43,707 nt of DNA from Comamonadaceae bacterium (GCA_023259355.1 JAHFQI010000008.1:1-43707), one strand, 5' to 3'; counted from the first letter of the stretch, positions 1 to 8,663 are shown. Notes: generated from the sequence alone by a model not told the origin. Translations and numbers: made by a program.

Positions 1-58
1 GCTCGCGCAGCGCCTCGAACAGCTCGTCGCCGAGCGTGGTGAGCAGGGAGGTGTCCAT
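1..58 (-). CDS. 2-keto-4-pentenoate hydratase (HsaE/TesE/MhpD-like), N-terminal fragment cut by the window edge
   Basis: Only the first 19 codons are visible. On the minus strand an ATG at 58 begins MDTSLLTTLGDELFEALRE and runs off the left edge. The LGDELYEAL-type start is typical of 2-hydroxypenta-2,4-dienoate hydratases, which hydrate the dienoate released by the hydrolase just upstream. The ATG lies 4 nt after the hydrolase stop (63-65), so the two are probably co-transcribed and translationally coupled. The call is inferred from this short stretch and from the neighbour. It would be refuted if the sequence beyond the edge did not continue as a hydratase. Confidence 0.55.
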   Translation of the reverse strand, partial: MDTSLLTTLGDELFEALRE

Positions 59-62
59 GTCT

Positions 63-902
63 TCAGCCGTGGTTCAGGTAGTCGATGCAGGCGCGGTTGA
101 ACATCTCGCGGTGTTCCACCTGCACCCAGTGGCCGCAGCGGTTGACCAGCACCATGCGGGCCTGCGGGCAGTTTTCCATCAGCTTCATCGTGCCGCCGAC
201 CGGATTGAACTGGTCGTTCACGCCCCAGAAGCCGAACACCGGGCAACGCAATTCATGCAGGCGCTCTGTCATGTTCGGCACCTTGAGCACCGAGCGCGCG
301 GCCTGGGTCTGGGTGGCGGCGATTGGCGCGCGCTCGTTGATGATCTCGTCGGTCAGCAGCGAGGGGTCGAACAGCTGCATGGTCATGACCGCGCGCATCG
401 CTTCGGCGCCGGTCTTGCCGGACTTGTAGACGTTGAACATGTTGGCGATGCCGGGCATGGCCAGGTAGGTGTCCAGATCCTCGACGCCGCCGGGCGCCAT
501 CAGGATCAGGCGGCTCACGTCCTGCGGGTGCGCCAGCGCGTAGCCCAGGGCCACCGCGCCGCCCAGCGAATTGCCGAGCAGCGTCACGCGCTGGAGGCCC
601 AGCGCATCGACCAGGCCCTTGACGCCGGCGATGAAAAAGTCGAGGTCGTATTGCGGAATGTCGGGCTTGCTCGACAGGCCGAAACCCAGCAGGTCGGGCA
701 CGATCGCGCGGTAGCCCGCTTGCGCAAATTCGGGGTAGTTGCCCTTGAAGTTGCTGTAGCCGCTGGCGCCGCCGCCGGCGCCGTGCAGAAAGATCACGAC
801 CTCGCCCTGGCCGAGGTCGTGGTAGTGAATGCGCTGCGGCGCGCCGGCCACGGGGGCGATGTCGACGTAATGGCCGACAGGAATGGGGGAGGGCTGGTTC
901 AT
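63..902 (-). CDS. hsaD: Alpha/beta hydrolase, meta-cleavage product hydrolase (HsaD/TesD/BphD-like)
   Basis: A 279-residue alpha/beta hydrolase that should cut the C-C bond of the ring-opened product of extradiol cleavage, here most likely 4,9-DSHA in steroid degradation. Visible features are the HGAGGG oxyanion segment (residues 40-45), the nucleophile elbow GNSLGG with Ser112, the acid in WGVND (Asp230) and the catalytic His258 in GHWVQVEH. Length and motif order fit BphD/HsaD enzymes. The start at 902 (MNQPSP) gives the usual family length; an in-frame ATG at 971, 12 nt after the flavin reductase stop, would add 23 residues without family-like sequence. It sits between a flavin reductase upstream and a hydratase downstream, as expected for meta-cleavage processing. 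Steroid specificity is inferred from the kstD and hydroxysteroid dehydrogenase genes across the divergent promoter. Confidence 0.85.
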   Translation of the reverse strand: MNQPSPIPVGHYVDIAPVAGAPQRIHYHDLGQGEVVIFLHGAGGGASGYSNFKGNYPEFAQAGYRAIVPDLLGFGLSSKPDIPQYDLDFFIAGVKGLVDALGLQRVTLLGNSLGGAVALGYALAHPQDVSRLILMAPGGVEDLDTYLAMPGIANMFNVYKSGKTGAEAMRAVMTMQLFDPSLLTDEIINERAPIAATQTQAARSVLKVPNMTERLHELRCPVFGFWGVNDQFNPVGGTMKLMENCPQARMVLVNRCGHWVQVEHREMFNRACIDYLNHG

Positions 903-983
903 CGTTGTCAGGTGCTGAAGTGGGGTGTCGGGAGTCGGCGCGAGGATGTCACCACGGCCGGGGCGGGGCATCGTCCGGAGTGA

Positions 984-1985
984 CTAGGGTTTGGGCGCCG
1001 GGCGCTCGGCGCGGCCGGTCCAGAGCTTGGGCAGGCCGGGGTCGGTGACGCGGATCAGGCGCTTGAGCAGGTTGCGCAGCATCGCGGCTTCCATCTCGCC
1101 GAGCTGGTCCACCACGTCGGCTTCCTCGGCCTTGGCCGCGGCGAGCACGTGCAGGATGGCGTCGCGGCCCGCGACGCTCAGGGCGTAGCCATCGGCCGGC
1201 TCGTCGGTGCGGCGCAGCAGCCCGCGGTCGCACAGGGCCTGCAGCAGCACCGGGCCGATGTCGATCGAGGTGTAGGCCACGTGCCCGGCGATTTCCGCGG
1301 CCGACAGTGGCTCCTGCACGCTCAGCAGCGACAGCACGAAGAAGTCGGCTTCGCTCAGGCCGCGCTCGTTCAGCGTGGCGCGAATGCCGTTGACGAACTG
1401 GTAGTGCGAGCGGCCCAGCAGGTAGCCCAGCAGGTCTTCCGAGAACAGCGCCGAGCCGGTGTCGGCGCTGGGCTCGGTCGAGACCGGCTCCGACTTGCGG
1501 CTGGCCAGCGCGTAGTCGCCGGTCACGTAGAGCAGCGGCGGACGCTCGCTGCGGTCGTAGCCGATGACCTCGCCGACGAAGATGACGTGGTCGCCGCCCT
1601 CGTACTGGAACATGGTGCGGCACTGGAAGCGCGCGCTGCAGGCGTGCAGCAGCGGCGCGGTGGTGAGGCCGGTGTCGAGCTGCAGGCCGCCGAACTTGTC
1701 TTCGCCGGCGCGGGCGAACAGGTTGGACATGGCCACCTGGTCTTCGGCCAGGATGTGCACGTTCCAGTGCGCGGCGGTGCTGAAGGCCTGCAGGCTGCGT
1801 GCGTTCTTGGCCAGGCTCCACAGCACCAGCGGCGGCGTCAGCGAGACCGAGTTGAAGCTGTTGGCGGTCACGCCCACGGGGGCGCCGTCTTCCGTGCGTG
1901 TGGTGACGATGGTGACGCCGGTGGCGAACATGCCCAGCGCGCGGCGAAAGTCCTTGGGGTCGAAGGTGGGGGTGGTGCGGTCCAT
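984..1985 (-). CDS. hsaB: Flavin reductase with C-terminal MarR-like domain, reductase of a two-component monooxygenase (HsaB/TesA-type)
   Basis: A 333-residue protein. Residues about 10-165 form a flavin reductase-like FMN-binding domain (FRRALGMFATGVTIVTT, then GVTANSFNSVSLTPPLVLWS), which reduces flavin with NAD(P)H and passes it to the partner oxygenase. Residues about 185-333 look like a MarR-type winged helix (LSAAEIAGHVAYTS, followed by LLQALCDRGLLRR). Simple HsaB reductases stop near 190 residues. The two-domain layout instead matches the C1 reductase of Acinetobacter p-hydroxyphenylacetate hydroxylase, whose C-terminal domain senses substrate and controls reduction (established for C1; inferred here). 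The start at 1985 has an excellent AAAGGAG 8 nt upstream. The partner oxygenase is divergently transcribed from 2195. Confidence 0.85.
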   Translation of the reverse strand: MDRTTPTFDPKDFRRALGMFATGVTIVTTRTEDGAPVGVTANSFNSVSLTPPLVLWSLAKNARSLQAFSTAAHWNVHILAEDQVAMSNLFARAGEDKFGGLQLDTGLTTAPLLHACSARFQCRTMFQYEGGDHVIFVGEVIGYDRSERPPLLYVTGDYALASRKSEPVSTEPSADTGSALFSEDLLGYLLGRSHYQFVNGIRATLNERGLSEADFFVLSLLSVQEPLSAAEIAGHVAYTSIDIGPVLLQALCDRGLLRRTDEPADGYALSVAGRDAILHVLAAAKAEEADVVDQLGEMEAAMLRNLLKRLIRVTDPGLPKLWTGRAERPAPKP

Positions 1986-2042
1986 GCGGGCTCCTTTGAG
2001 GGGTACAGCGTGCCGCGCGCGGGCGGGCGCTGAATCCCTCAC

Positions 2043-2086
2043 TCGGACTACCCCGGATGCAGGTGTTTTCGTTAGTCCGATCGGAC
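2043..2086. promoter_or_regulatory. Candidate operator in the divergent hsaB/hsaA promoter region
   Basis: The 209-bp gap between the two divergent genes holds three copies of one half-site: TCGGACTA at 2043-2050, its exact reverse complement TAGTCCGA at 2073-2080, and TCGGAC at 2081-2086. The last two together form the perfect 12-bp palindrome GTCCGATCGGAC (2075-2086). An inverted pair plus an abutting half-site between two divergent catabolic transcripts is a plausible binding site for a shared regulator. No regulator gene for this cluster lies in the window, and no convincing -35/-10 pair was found. The function is inference. Confidence 0.5.
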
Positions 2087-2194
2087 GATGAATGAGGGGG
2101 TCTGCCGGTGGGACGATGCCACTGTCGCAAGGCGCCTGCCTTGCCCTGTTGAAACCCCTGCGAGCCAGCCGGCCGCGGCACCCGGAGACACGAC

Positions 2195-3391
2195 ATGCAT
2201 GCAACGAACGAAGACTATTTGACGCCCCAGGCCATCGAGCTGATCGAGCGCGCGAAGGCGTTGGCGCCCAGGCTGGCCGAGCGGGCCTTTGCGGCCGACC
2301 GCGACGGCCGCGTCAGCGCCGAGACCATTGCCGAGATCGCGGACGCCGGCCTGTACCGTGTGCTGCAGCCCAAGCGCTGGGGCGGCTACGAACTCGACCC
2401 GCGGGTGTTCTACACCATCCAGATGGCGTTGGCCGAGGGGTGCATGTCCACCGCCTGGATGTATGGCGTGGTGGGTGTCCACCCGTGGCAGCTGTCGCTG
2501 TTTCCCGAGGCGGCCCAGCAGGATGTCTGGCGCACGGACACCGGCACCCGCATCGCCTCCACCTACATGCCCACCGGCAAGGCCGAGCGGGTCGAAGGCG
2601 GCTACCAGTTCAGCGGCCGCTGGAGCTTCTCCACCGGCGTGGAGCATTGCGAATGGATCTTCCTGGGCGGCCTGCTGCCCAAGAAGGATGGCTCCGGCGG
2701 GCTGGAGCACACGACGTTCCTGCTGCCGAAATCCGACTACCGCGTCGAAATGAACTGGGACGTGATCGGCCTGCGCGGCACCGGCAGCCACGACATCGTG
2801 GTCGAAGGCGTCTTCGTGCCCGAACACCGCACCCAGCGCACCAACGATCACAGCGACGCCGGCTGCCCGGGCCGCGCCACCAACCCGGGCTGGCTCTACC
2901 GCATTCCGTTCACGCAGGTGTTCCAGCGCGCGGTGTCCAGCGCCTGCATCGGCGCGCTGGACGGCGCGGTCGCCAGCTTCCGCGAGCGCGCCGCGTCGCA
3001 CATCGGCAAGCATGGCACCAAGATGGCCGAGGACATCAACTCGCAGCAGGCCGTGACCGAGGCGATGATGGCCACCGACCAGCTCCGGCTGGTGCTGTTC
3101 CGCAACTACGCGCGCATCGTTCACTGCGCCAGGACGGGCGAGAACATGTCGGTGGAGGAGCGCCTGCTGCAACGCGCTCAGGCGGCCCTGGTGCCCAAGC
3201 TGTGCGGTGAGCGGGTGAACGAGCTGATGCGCGCCTGCGCCGCTTCGGGTACCTTCAAGACCAACCCGATCGAGCGCATCTACCGCGACATGGCGACCGG
3301 CCGTGGCCACATTGCCAACAACACCGACGCCTATGTGCGCGCCCATGGGGGCGTGATGCTGGGCCTGCCCAACGCCGATCCGTACATCTGA
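2195..3391 (+). CDS. hsaA: Flavin-dependent monooxygenase with acyl-CoA dehydrogenase fold (HsaA/TesA2-like)
   Basis: A 398-residue protein of the acyl-CoA dehydrogenase superfamily in its group D monooxygenase form (HsaA, C2 of p-HPA hydroxylase). These use reduced flavin from a separate reductase to hydroxylate a phenol, in steroid catabolism 3-HSA to the catechol 3,4-DHSA. Seen are the N-terminal helix bundle (IELIERAKALAPRLAERA), the middle beta domain (FSGRWSFSTGVEHCEW, then GLRGTGSHDIVVEGVFVP) and the C-terminal helices ending HGGVMLGLPNADPYI. The start is supported by CCCGGAG 8 nt before the ATG at 2195. It is the first gene of a plus-strand operon that continues through the CoA ligase. 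The divergent MarR-tailed reductase is its likely partner. Substrate is inferred from context. Confidence 0.87.
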   Translation: MHATNEDYLTPQAIELIERAKALAPRLAERAFAADRDGRVSAETIAEIADAGLYRVLQPKRWGGYELDPRVFYTIQMALAEGCMSTAWMYGVVGVHPWQLSLFPEAAQQDVWRTDTGTRIASTYMPTGKAERVEGGYQFSGRWSFSTGVEHCEWIFLGGLLPKKDGSGGLEHTTFLLPKSDYRVEMNWDVIGLRGTGSHDIVVEGVFVPEHRTQRTNDHSDAGCPGRATNPGWLYRIPFTQVFQRAVSSACIGALDGAVASFRERAASHIGKHGTKMAEDINSQQAVTEAMMATDQLRLVLFRNYARIVHCARTGENMSVEERLLQRAQAALVPKLCGERVNELMRACAASGTFKTNPIERIYRDMATGRGHIANNTDAYVRAHGGVMLGLPNADPYI

Positions 3392-3410
3392 GCACCGAAG
3401 AGACAACAAC

Positions 3411-5135
3411 GTGGAACAACAGCAGTTCGATGTGATCGTGGTGGGTTCGGGGGCGGGCGCCATGCTGGCGGCCATCCGCGCCGCCGACGAGGGGCTGAAG
3501 GCCCTGGTGATCGAGAAGACCGGCCTGGTCGGGGGCACCTCGGCCATTTCCGGCGGCGGGATCTGGATTCCCGACAACCACGACATGCCACGCGCGGGCC
3601 TGCGTGACAGCATCGACGTGGCCTTCCGCTACGTGAAGACCTGCGCCAGGGGGCTGGCCAGCGACGACCGGGTGCTGGCCTATGTCGAAACGGCGCGGCA
3701 GATGGCGCGCTACCTGGGCCAGATCGGCGTGCCCTACCGCTGCATGCCGCATTACTCGGACTACTACCCGGGCGTGGAGGGCGCGCTGCCTGGCGGCCGC
3801 ACGATGGACCCGCGGGATTTCAACGCGGCCAGGCTGGGCGCCGCGGCGCTGGGCCAGCTGCGCCCGACCAACCCGGGGCAGCTCATCTTCGGCCGCATGC
3901 ACATCAATGCGTTCGAGGCGCGCTCCATGCTGGCGCGCGAGCGCAAGTCGAAGTTCGTGCTGATGTGGATCATGGCGCGCTATTTCCTGGACTACCCGTG
4001 GCGCCGCAAGACCCCGCGCGACCGCCGGCTGACGGGCGGCCAGGCGCTGATGGGCGGCCTGTTCACCGCGCTGCGCCAGCGCAAGGTGCCGCTGTGGCTG
4101 GACACCCCGCTGCAGTCGCTGATTCATGAAGACGGCCGTGTGACCGGCGTGGTGGTACAGCGCGAGGGGCGTGAACTGACACTGCGGGCGCGCAAGGCCG
4201 TGGTGCTGGGCGCCGGTGGCTTCGAACGCAACCAGGCGATGCGCGAGCAGTACCTGCCCAAACCCACGAATGCGGGCTGGACCGCCACGCCGCCGGCCGC
4301 CAACACGGGCGATGCGATCCGTGCCGGCGCGGCCGCCGGTGGCGCGCTGCACCTGATGGCCCACACCTGGGGCGCGCCGACGATGGCGGTGCCCAAGGAG
4401 GAAAAGTTCCGTGCCCTGTTTGTCGAGCGCTCGCTGCCAGGCTGCATGGTGGTGAATGCGCGTGGCGAGCGCTTCCTCAACGAATCCGGCCCCTACCCGG
4501 AATTCCAGCAGGCCATGTTCGCCAACCACGAGAAGACCGGGGGCGCGATTCCGGCCTGGATCGTGTTCGATGCCGATTTCCGCGCGAAGTACCCGATCGG
4601 CCCATTGATGCCGTCGGCGGCGGTGCCCGACAGCAAGCTGCGCAAGAGCTGGCTCAACACGGTCTATTGGAAGGCTGACACGCTGGAGCAGCTGGCCGCG
4701 CAGATCGGTGTGGACCCGGCCGGCCTGGTGGCCAGCGCCGCGCGCATGAGCGGGTTCGCCCGCACGGGTGAGGACCTGGATTTCGGCCGCGGCGGCAATG
4801 TGTTCGACCGCTACTACGGCGATGTTCATGTCAAGCCCAACCCCAACCTGGCGCCGATTGCCAAAGGCCCGTTCTACGCCATGATGCTGCACCCCGGCGA
4901 CATCGGCACCAAGGGCGGCCTCTTGACCGACCGCGATGCCCGTGTGCTGGACGAGTCCGGCCAGGTGATCGAAGGCCTGTACTGCGTGGGCAACAACAGC
5001 GCCTCGGTCATGGGCCCGGCCTACCCGGGCGCGGGCTCGACCCTGGGACCGGCGATGACCTTTGCCTACCGCGCGATTGCCCATCTGGCCGGCAAGCCGA
5101 TTGCGCTGCAGCGCACCGATCTTTTGAAGGCCTGA
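3411..5135 (+). CDS. kstD: 3-ketosteroid delta1-dehydrogenase (KstD/TesH-like flavoprotein)
   Basis: A 574-residue FAD protein of the fumarate reductase/KstD family, predicted to introduce the C1-C2 double bond into the steroid A ring, which is required before B-ring opening. The N-terminal dinucleotide-binding motif is VIVVGSGAGAMLAAIRA (about 9-25), followed by GGTSAISGGGIWIP. The C-terminal YPGAGSTLGPAMTF segment holds Tyr538 and Gly542, which correspond to the catalytic Tyr and Gly of KstD in the conserved YPGxG motif (family knowledge). The start is a GTG at 3411 preceded by a GAAGAGA-like site. It follows hsaA by 19 nt and the next gene starts 4 nt after its stop, consistent with one operon. 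Other flavin dehydrogenases of this superfamily act on different substrates, so the exact position desaturated is inferred. Confidence 0.85.
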   Translation: MEQQQFDVIVVGSGAGAMLAAIRAADEGLKALVIEKTGLVGGTSAISGGGIWIPDNHDMPRAGLRDSIDVAFRYVKTCARGLASDDRVLAYVETARQMARYLGQIGVPYRCMPHYSDYYPGVEGALPGGRTMDPRDFNAARLGAAALGQLRPTNPGQLIFGRMHINAFEARSMLARERKSKFVLMWIMARYFLDYPWRRKTPRDRRLTGGQALMGGLFTALRQRKVPLWLDTPLQSLIHEDGRVTGVVVQREGRELTLRARKAVVLGAGGFERNQAMREQYLPKPTNAGWTATPPAANTGDAIRAGAAAGGALHLMAHTWGAPTMAVPKEEKFRALFVERSLPGCMVVNARGERFLNESGPYPEFQQAMFANHEKTGGAIPAWIVFDADFRAKYPIGPLMPSAAVPDSKLRKSWLNTVYWKADTLEQLAAQIGVDPAGLVASAARMSGFARTGEDLDFGRGGNVFDRYYGDVHVKPNPNLAPIAKGPFYAMMLHPGDIGTKGGLLTDRDARVLDESGQVIEGLYCVGNNSASVMGPAYPGAGSTLGPAMTFAYRAIAHLAGKPIALQRTDLLKA

Positions 5136-5139
5136 TGCG

Positions 5140-6828
5140 ATGAAATCCCCCACCGCGAAGCGGCTCAGTACGGTCACGCCGATCGAGGCCCCGCTGGACG
5201 TCGGTCACGCCGATGAAGTGAGCTGGAGCGAAGCCGCCGATGTCGTCGTGGTCGGCTGGGGCGCTGCCGGCGCCTGTGCGGCGATCGAGGCGCGTGCGGC
5301 AGGGGCCTCGGTGCGGGTGATCGACCGTTTCGACGGCGGTGGCGCCAGCGTGCTGTCGGGCGGCGTGGTCTATGCCGGCGGCGGCACGCCGTACCAGCGC
5401 CAGGCCGGTTTCAGCGACACGCCAGAAGCCATGGCGGAGTACCTGCGCCACGAGGTGAACGGCGTGGTCAGCGATGCGACGCTCCAGCGCTTTTGCGATG
5501 ACAGCGCGGCCAACCTGCAATGGCTGGAGGCCCAGGGCGCGCGCTTCGCCGCGACCATGCCGGACCACAAGACCTCCTACCCGCCCGACGGCAAGTTCCT
5601 CTATTACTCGGGCAACGAACTGGTGCCGGCCTACCGTGGCCAGGGCGGCGGGCGCGGCGATCCACCGCCGCGCGGCCACCGCGCCGTCGCCCAGGGCCAG
5701 TCCGGCGCGACCCTGTATGCCGCGCTGCGCGAAGCCACGCTGCGCGCCGGCGCGGTGCCGGTCACGCAGGCCAGCGTGCGCCGCCTGGTGCGCGAGCGGG
5801 GGCCGGATGGCCAGCCCGGCCGCATCCTCGGCGTGGAAGTCTGGCAGCTGCCGCCCGGCGATGCACGCACCGCGCGCCATGCCGAGCTGACCCGCCAGGT
5901 GGCGCGCTGGCGCACTTTCCGCGCGGGCAAGGCCGCAGCCTGCCGGCGCGAGGCGGCGGCGATCGAGCAGGCCGCCGCGCAGCCGCGCTACATCCGCGCC
6001 GCGCGCGGCGTGGTGCTGAGCACCGGTGGCTTCATCTACAACCCCGAACTCGTCAAGCAGCACGCGCCGCACACGCGGCGCGGCTGGCCGGTCGGCGGTG
6101 CCGGCTGCGATGGCAGCGGCCTGCGCCTGGGCCAGAGCGTGGGCGCGGCGACGCAGGCACTCTCCAACATCTCGGCCTGGCGTTTCATCACGCCGCCGGC
6201 GGTCTGGCCCAAGGGCCTGGTGGTCAACACGCAGGGCGAGCGTTTCTGCAACGAGCAGGTCTATGGCGCCAGGCTGGGCCATGAAATGGTGGAGCACCAG
6301 GGCGGCCGCGCCTGGCTGGTGCTGGATAGTGCGCTGCGCTGGCAGGCGATCCGCCAGTGCCTGTTCGGCGGACTCTGGGCCTTCCAGGCGCTGCCGGCGC
6401 TGGCCATGATGCTGCTGAGCGCGAAGAAGGGCGCCACGCCCGAGGCGCTGGCGGCGAAGATCGGCGCCGACCCGGCCCGGCTGCGCGCCAGCCTGGACGC
6501 GGCCAACGCCGCCGCGCGCGGCGAGCGCGAGGACCCGATGGGCAAGTCGGCCGACATGCGCCACGCCATGCCGCGCGGCCCCTATTACGCGCTGGACATC
6601 TCGATCGGCGTGCCGACTTTTCCGCTGGCGGTGCTGACGCTGGGCGGGCTGGTGCTGGACGAGGCCAGCGGCCAGGTGAAGGACGAAGGCGGCGCGCGCA
6701 TCCCCGGCCTGTACGCGGCCGGCCGCACGGCGATCGGGATTCCGTCCTCGCGGTATGTGAGCGGCCTGTCGCTGGCCGACTGTGTGTTTTCCGGTCGGCG
6801 CGCCGGGCGTGCCGCCGCAACCGATTGA
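5140..6828 (+). CDS. FAD-binding dehydrogenase, second KstD-family protein (possible delta4(5alpha)-dehydrogenase, TesI-like)
   Basis: A 562-residue flavoprotein of the same superfamily as its upstream neighbour but clearly diverged. The FAD motif is VVVVGWGAAGACAAIEARAAG (about 35-55), with GGASVLSGGVVYAGGG next. The C-terminus, IPSSRYVSGLSLADCVFSG, differs from the YPGxG ending of true delta1-dehydrogenases. Residues about 245-285 (HAELTRQVARWRTFRAGKAA) are an Arg/Ala-rich helical insertion. Bacterial steroid clusters often pair a delta1- with a delta4(5alpha)-dehydrogenase (TesH/TesI in C. testosteroni), so this may be the latter, desaturating 5alpha-reduced substrates. That assignment is inference. 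An alternative is a KstD-like protein for hydroxylated bile acid rings. It starts 4 nt after the kstD stop, consistent with coupling. Confidence 0.75.
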   Translation: MKSPTAKRLSTVTPIEAPLDVGHADEVSWSEAADVVVVGWGAAGACAAIEARAAGASVRVIDRFDGGGASVLSGGVVYAGGGTPYQRQAGFSDTPEAMAEYLRHEVNGVVSDATLQRFCDDSAANLQWLEAQGARFAATMPDHKTSYPPDGKFLYYSGNELVPAYRGQGGGRGDPPPRGHRAVAQGQSGATLYAALREATLRAGAVPVTQASVRRLVRERGPDGQPGRILGVEVWQLPPGDARTARHAELTRQVARWRTFRAGKAAACRREAAAIEQAAAQPRYIRAARGVVLSTGGFIYNPELVKQHAPHTRRGWPVGGAGCDGSGLRLGQSVGAATQALSNISAWRFITPPAVWPKGLVVNTQGERFCNEQVYGARLGHEMVEHQGGRAWLVLDSALRWQAIRQCLFGGLWAFQALPALAMMLLSAKKGATPEALAAKIGADPARLRASLDAANAAARGEREDPMGKSADMRHAMPRGPYYALDISIGVPTFPLAVLTLGGLVLDEASGQVKDEGGARIPGLYAAGRTAIGIPSSRYVSGLSLADCVFSGRRAGRAAATD

Positions 6829-6843
6829 ATGAAGGATCAAGTC

Positions 6844-7602
6844 ATGGGACGTGTGCAGGACAAGGTGGCGCTGGTCACTGGCGGGGCGAGCGGCGTGGGC
6901 CTGGAAACCGTGCGGTTGTTGCTCGCGGAGGGCGCCTTCGTGGCGATCAGCGACATCAACGCCGAGGCCGGTGAACGGCTGGCTGCCGAGTGCGGCGAGC
7001 GGGCGATCTTCGTGCGCCATGACGTGAGCAGCGAGTCCGACTGGACCGCCGCGATCCGGGCGGTGCAGCAGCGTTTCGGGCCCCTCGACATCCTGGTCAA
7101 CAACGCCGGCATCCTGCTGCCCGGCAACATCGAGACCGGGACCCTGGCGCAATTTCGCCAGCTCATGCAGGTCAATGCCGACTCATGCTTCCTGGGTTGC
7201 CAGCAGGGCGTGGCGGCGATGAAGGGGCGCGGCGGCAGCATCGTCAACATGGCCTCGGTCTCGTCGTGGTTGCCGGTCGAGGGTTATGCCGGCTACAGCG
7301 CCACCAAGGCCGCGGTGGCGGCGCTGACGCGCTCAGCCGCCCTGTACTGCCGCAAGAACGGCCTCGCGATCCGCGTCAACTCCCTGCACCCGGACGGCAT
7401 CTACACGCCGATGATGCAGGCTTCCGCACCCGGTGTGCCGGCCGGCCACATGCTGTTTGACCCAACGAAAAATCCCAGGGGCCGCGCTGTGCTGCCCGAG
7501 CGCATTGCCCAGGTTCTGCTGTTCCTCGCCTCGGATGACTCGCAGGCGATCAGCGGGGCCGAAATCCGCGCCGACAGTGCCATCCTGGGCATGGGGCTTT
7601 GA
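6844..7602 (+). CDS. 3beta/17beta-hydroxysteroid dehydrogenase, short-chain dehydrogenase
   Basis: A 252-residue classical SDR. Visible are the NAD-binding TGGASGVG (12-19), NNAGILLPG, and the catalytic Ser138, Tyr151 and Lys155 (GYSATKAA). The stretches VNNAGILLPG, NMASVSSWLP and HPDGIYTPMMQAS, and the ending SAILGMGL, match my recollection of the Comamonas testosteroni 3beta/17beta-hydroxysteroid dehydrogenase very closely. It should oxidise steroid 3beta- or 17beta-hydroxyls to ketones with NAD+, feeding the delta1-dehydrogenase. The start at 6844 (MGRVQDK) has AAGGAT 7 nt upstream; an ATG at 6829 directly after the previous stop would add five residues. This gene is the strongest single argument that the cluster acts on steroids. 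Confidence 0.88.
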   Translation: MGRVQDKVALVTGGASGVGLETVRLLLAEGAFVAISDINAEAGERLAAECGERAIFVRHDVSSESDWTAAIRAVQQRFGPLDILVNNAGILLPGNIETGTLAQFRQLMQVNADSCFLGCQQGVAAMKGRGGSIVNMASVSSWLPVEGYAGYSATKAAVAALTRSAALYCRKNGLAIRVNSLHPDGIYTPMMQASAPGVPAGHMLFDPTKNPRGRAVLPERIAQVLLFLASDDSQAISGAEIRADSAILGMGL

Positions 7603-7604
7603 CC

Positions 7605-8663
7605 ATGAGCGCCGAAACGTCCGCCATGCCCTCGCGCTACCACGCGCTGCGGGTGCGCGCGGTGGTTGACGAGACCCACGACGCGAGATCGCTGGAGTTC
7701 GAGATCCCGCCCGCGCTGGCCGAGGCCTTCCACTACCGGCCCGGCCAGTTCCTGACCCTGCGCCTGCCGGTCAATGGCCGCCACCTGCCGCGCTGCTATT
7801 CGATGTCGAGCGCACCCGGCGTGGACGACGCGCCGCGCGTGACGGTCAAGCGCGTGAACGAGGGCCGGGGTTCGAACTGGGTCTGCGACCACGTCAAGGT
7901 AGGCGACCTGATCGAGCTGCTGCCGCCGGCCGGTGTTTTTACGCCGCGCACGCTGGAGGGCGACTTCCTGCTGCTGGCGGGGGGCAGCGGCATCACGCCG
8001 GTGTTCTCGATCCTGCGCTCGGCGCTGGCGAAGGGTGAGGGCCGCGTCACGCTGCTCTATGCGAACCGCGACGAGCGGTCGGTGATTTTCCGCGAGGAAC
8101 TCAAGGGGCTGGCCGCCGCCCATCCGACCCGGCTGCAGGTGATCCATTGGCTGGACTCGGTCCAGGGCGTGCCCTCGGTGGCGCAGCTGGCCGAACTGGC
8201 ACGGCACCACCGCGCGTCCCAAGCGTTCATCTGCGGCCCCGGCCGGTTCATGGACGCGGCCGTCGCGGCGCTGCAGGCCATCGAGATGGCGGCCGGGCAG
8301 ATCCATGTGGAGCGTTTCGCCTCGCTGCCCGACGAGGAAACCCAGGCCGCTGCGCAGGCCGCACCGCCACCGCCCGACGCGGTGGACGAGGCCGAGGTCG
8401 AGCTGCAGCTGGACGGCCAGCGGCATCAGCTGCGCTGCCGTGGCTCCGAGACGTTGCTGGAGGCCGCGCTGCGCGCGGGCATTGCGGTGCCCCATTCCTG
8501 CCAGGCCGGCATGTGCGCCTCGTGCATGTGCCAGGTGCAGGAGGGGAGCGTGCACCTGCGCCACAACGAGGTGCTGGACAAGAAAGACCTGGCCAAGTCC
8601 TGGACGCTGGCCTGCCAGGCGGTGCCCACCAGCGCACACCTGCGCATCAAGTTTCCGGAGTGA
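7605..8663 (+). CDS. kshB: Ferredoxin-NAD(P)H oxidoreductase with C-terminal 2Fe-2S domain (KshB-like)
   Basis: A 352-residue three-domain reductase. It has an FAD-binding barrel ([12 protein letters not shown], then RCYSMSSAP, the RxYS motif), an NAD-binding domain ([16 protein letters not shown], then [10 protein letters not shown]), and a plant-type ferredoxin at residues about 265-352 with cysteines in CQAGMCASC and a fourth in TLACQA. This order fits KshB, PaaE and HmpX-type reductases. In this operon the likely partner is a Rieske 3-ketosteroid 9alpha-hydroxylase oxygenase (KshA), which is not in the window. The ATG at 7605 lies 2 nt after the SDR stop. A proline/alanine-rich linker ([17 protein letters not shown]) separates the reductase and ferredoxin parts. 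Partnership with KshA is inferred. Confidence 0.78.
   Translation: MSAETSAMPSRYHALRVRAVVDETHDARSLEFEIPPALAEAFHYRPGQFLTLRLPVNGRHLPRCYSMSSAPGVDDAPRVTVKRVNEGRGSNWVCDHVKVGDLIELLPPAGVFTPRTLEGDFLLLAGGSGITPVFSILRSALAKGEGRVTLLYANRDERSVIFREELKGLAAAHPTRLQVIHWLDSVQGVPSVAQLAELARHHRASQAFICGPGRFMDAAVAALQAIEMAAGQIHVERFASLPDEETQAAAQAAPPPPDAVDEAEVELQLDGQRHQLRCRGSETLLEAALRAGIAVPHSCQAGMCASCMCQVQEGSVHLRHNEVLDKKDLAKSWTLACQAVPTSAHLRIKFPE

Noticed and set aside
3255-5177. A 640-residue open frame on the minus strand opposite kstD
   Set aside because: It is antisense to a gene with clear FAD motifs; composition is Arg/His/Gln/Ala-rich and low in conserved motifs, as expected for the complement of GC-rich codons. 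The same applies to long antisense frames at 5008-7152, 8426-10342, 32717-34597, 34676-36418 and 41613-43487.
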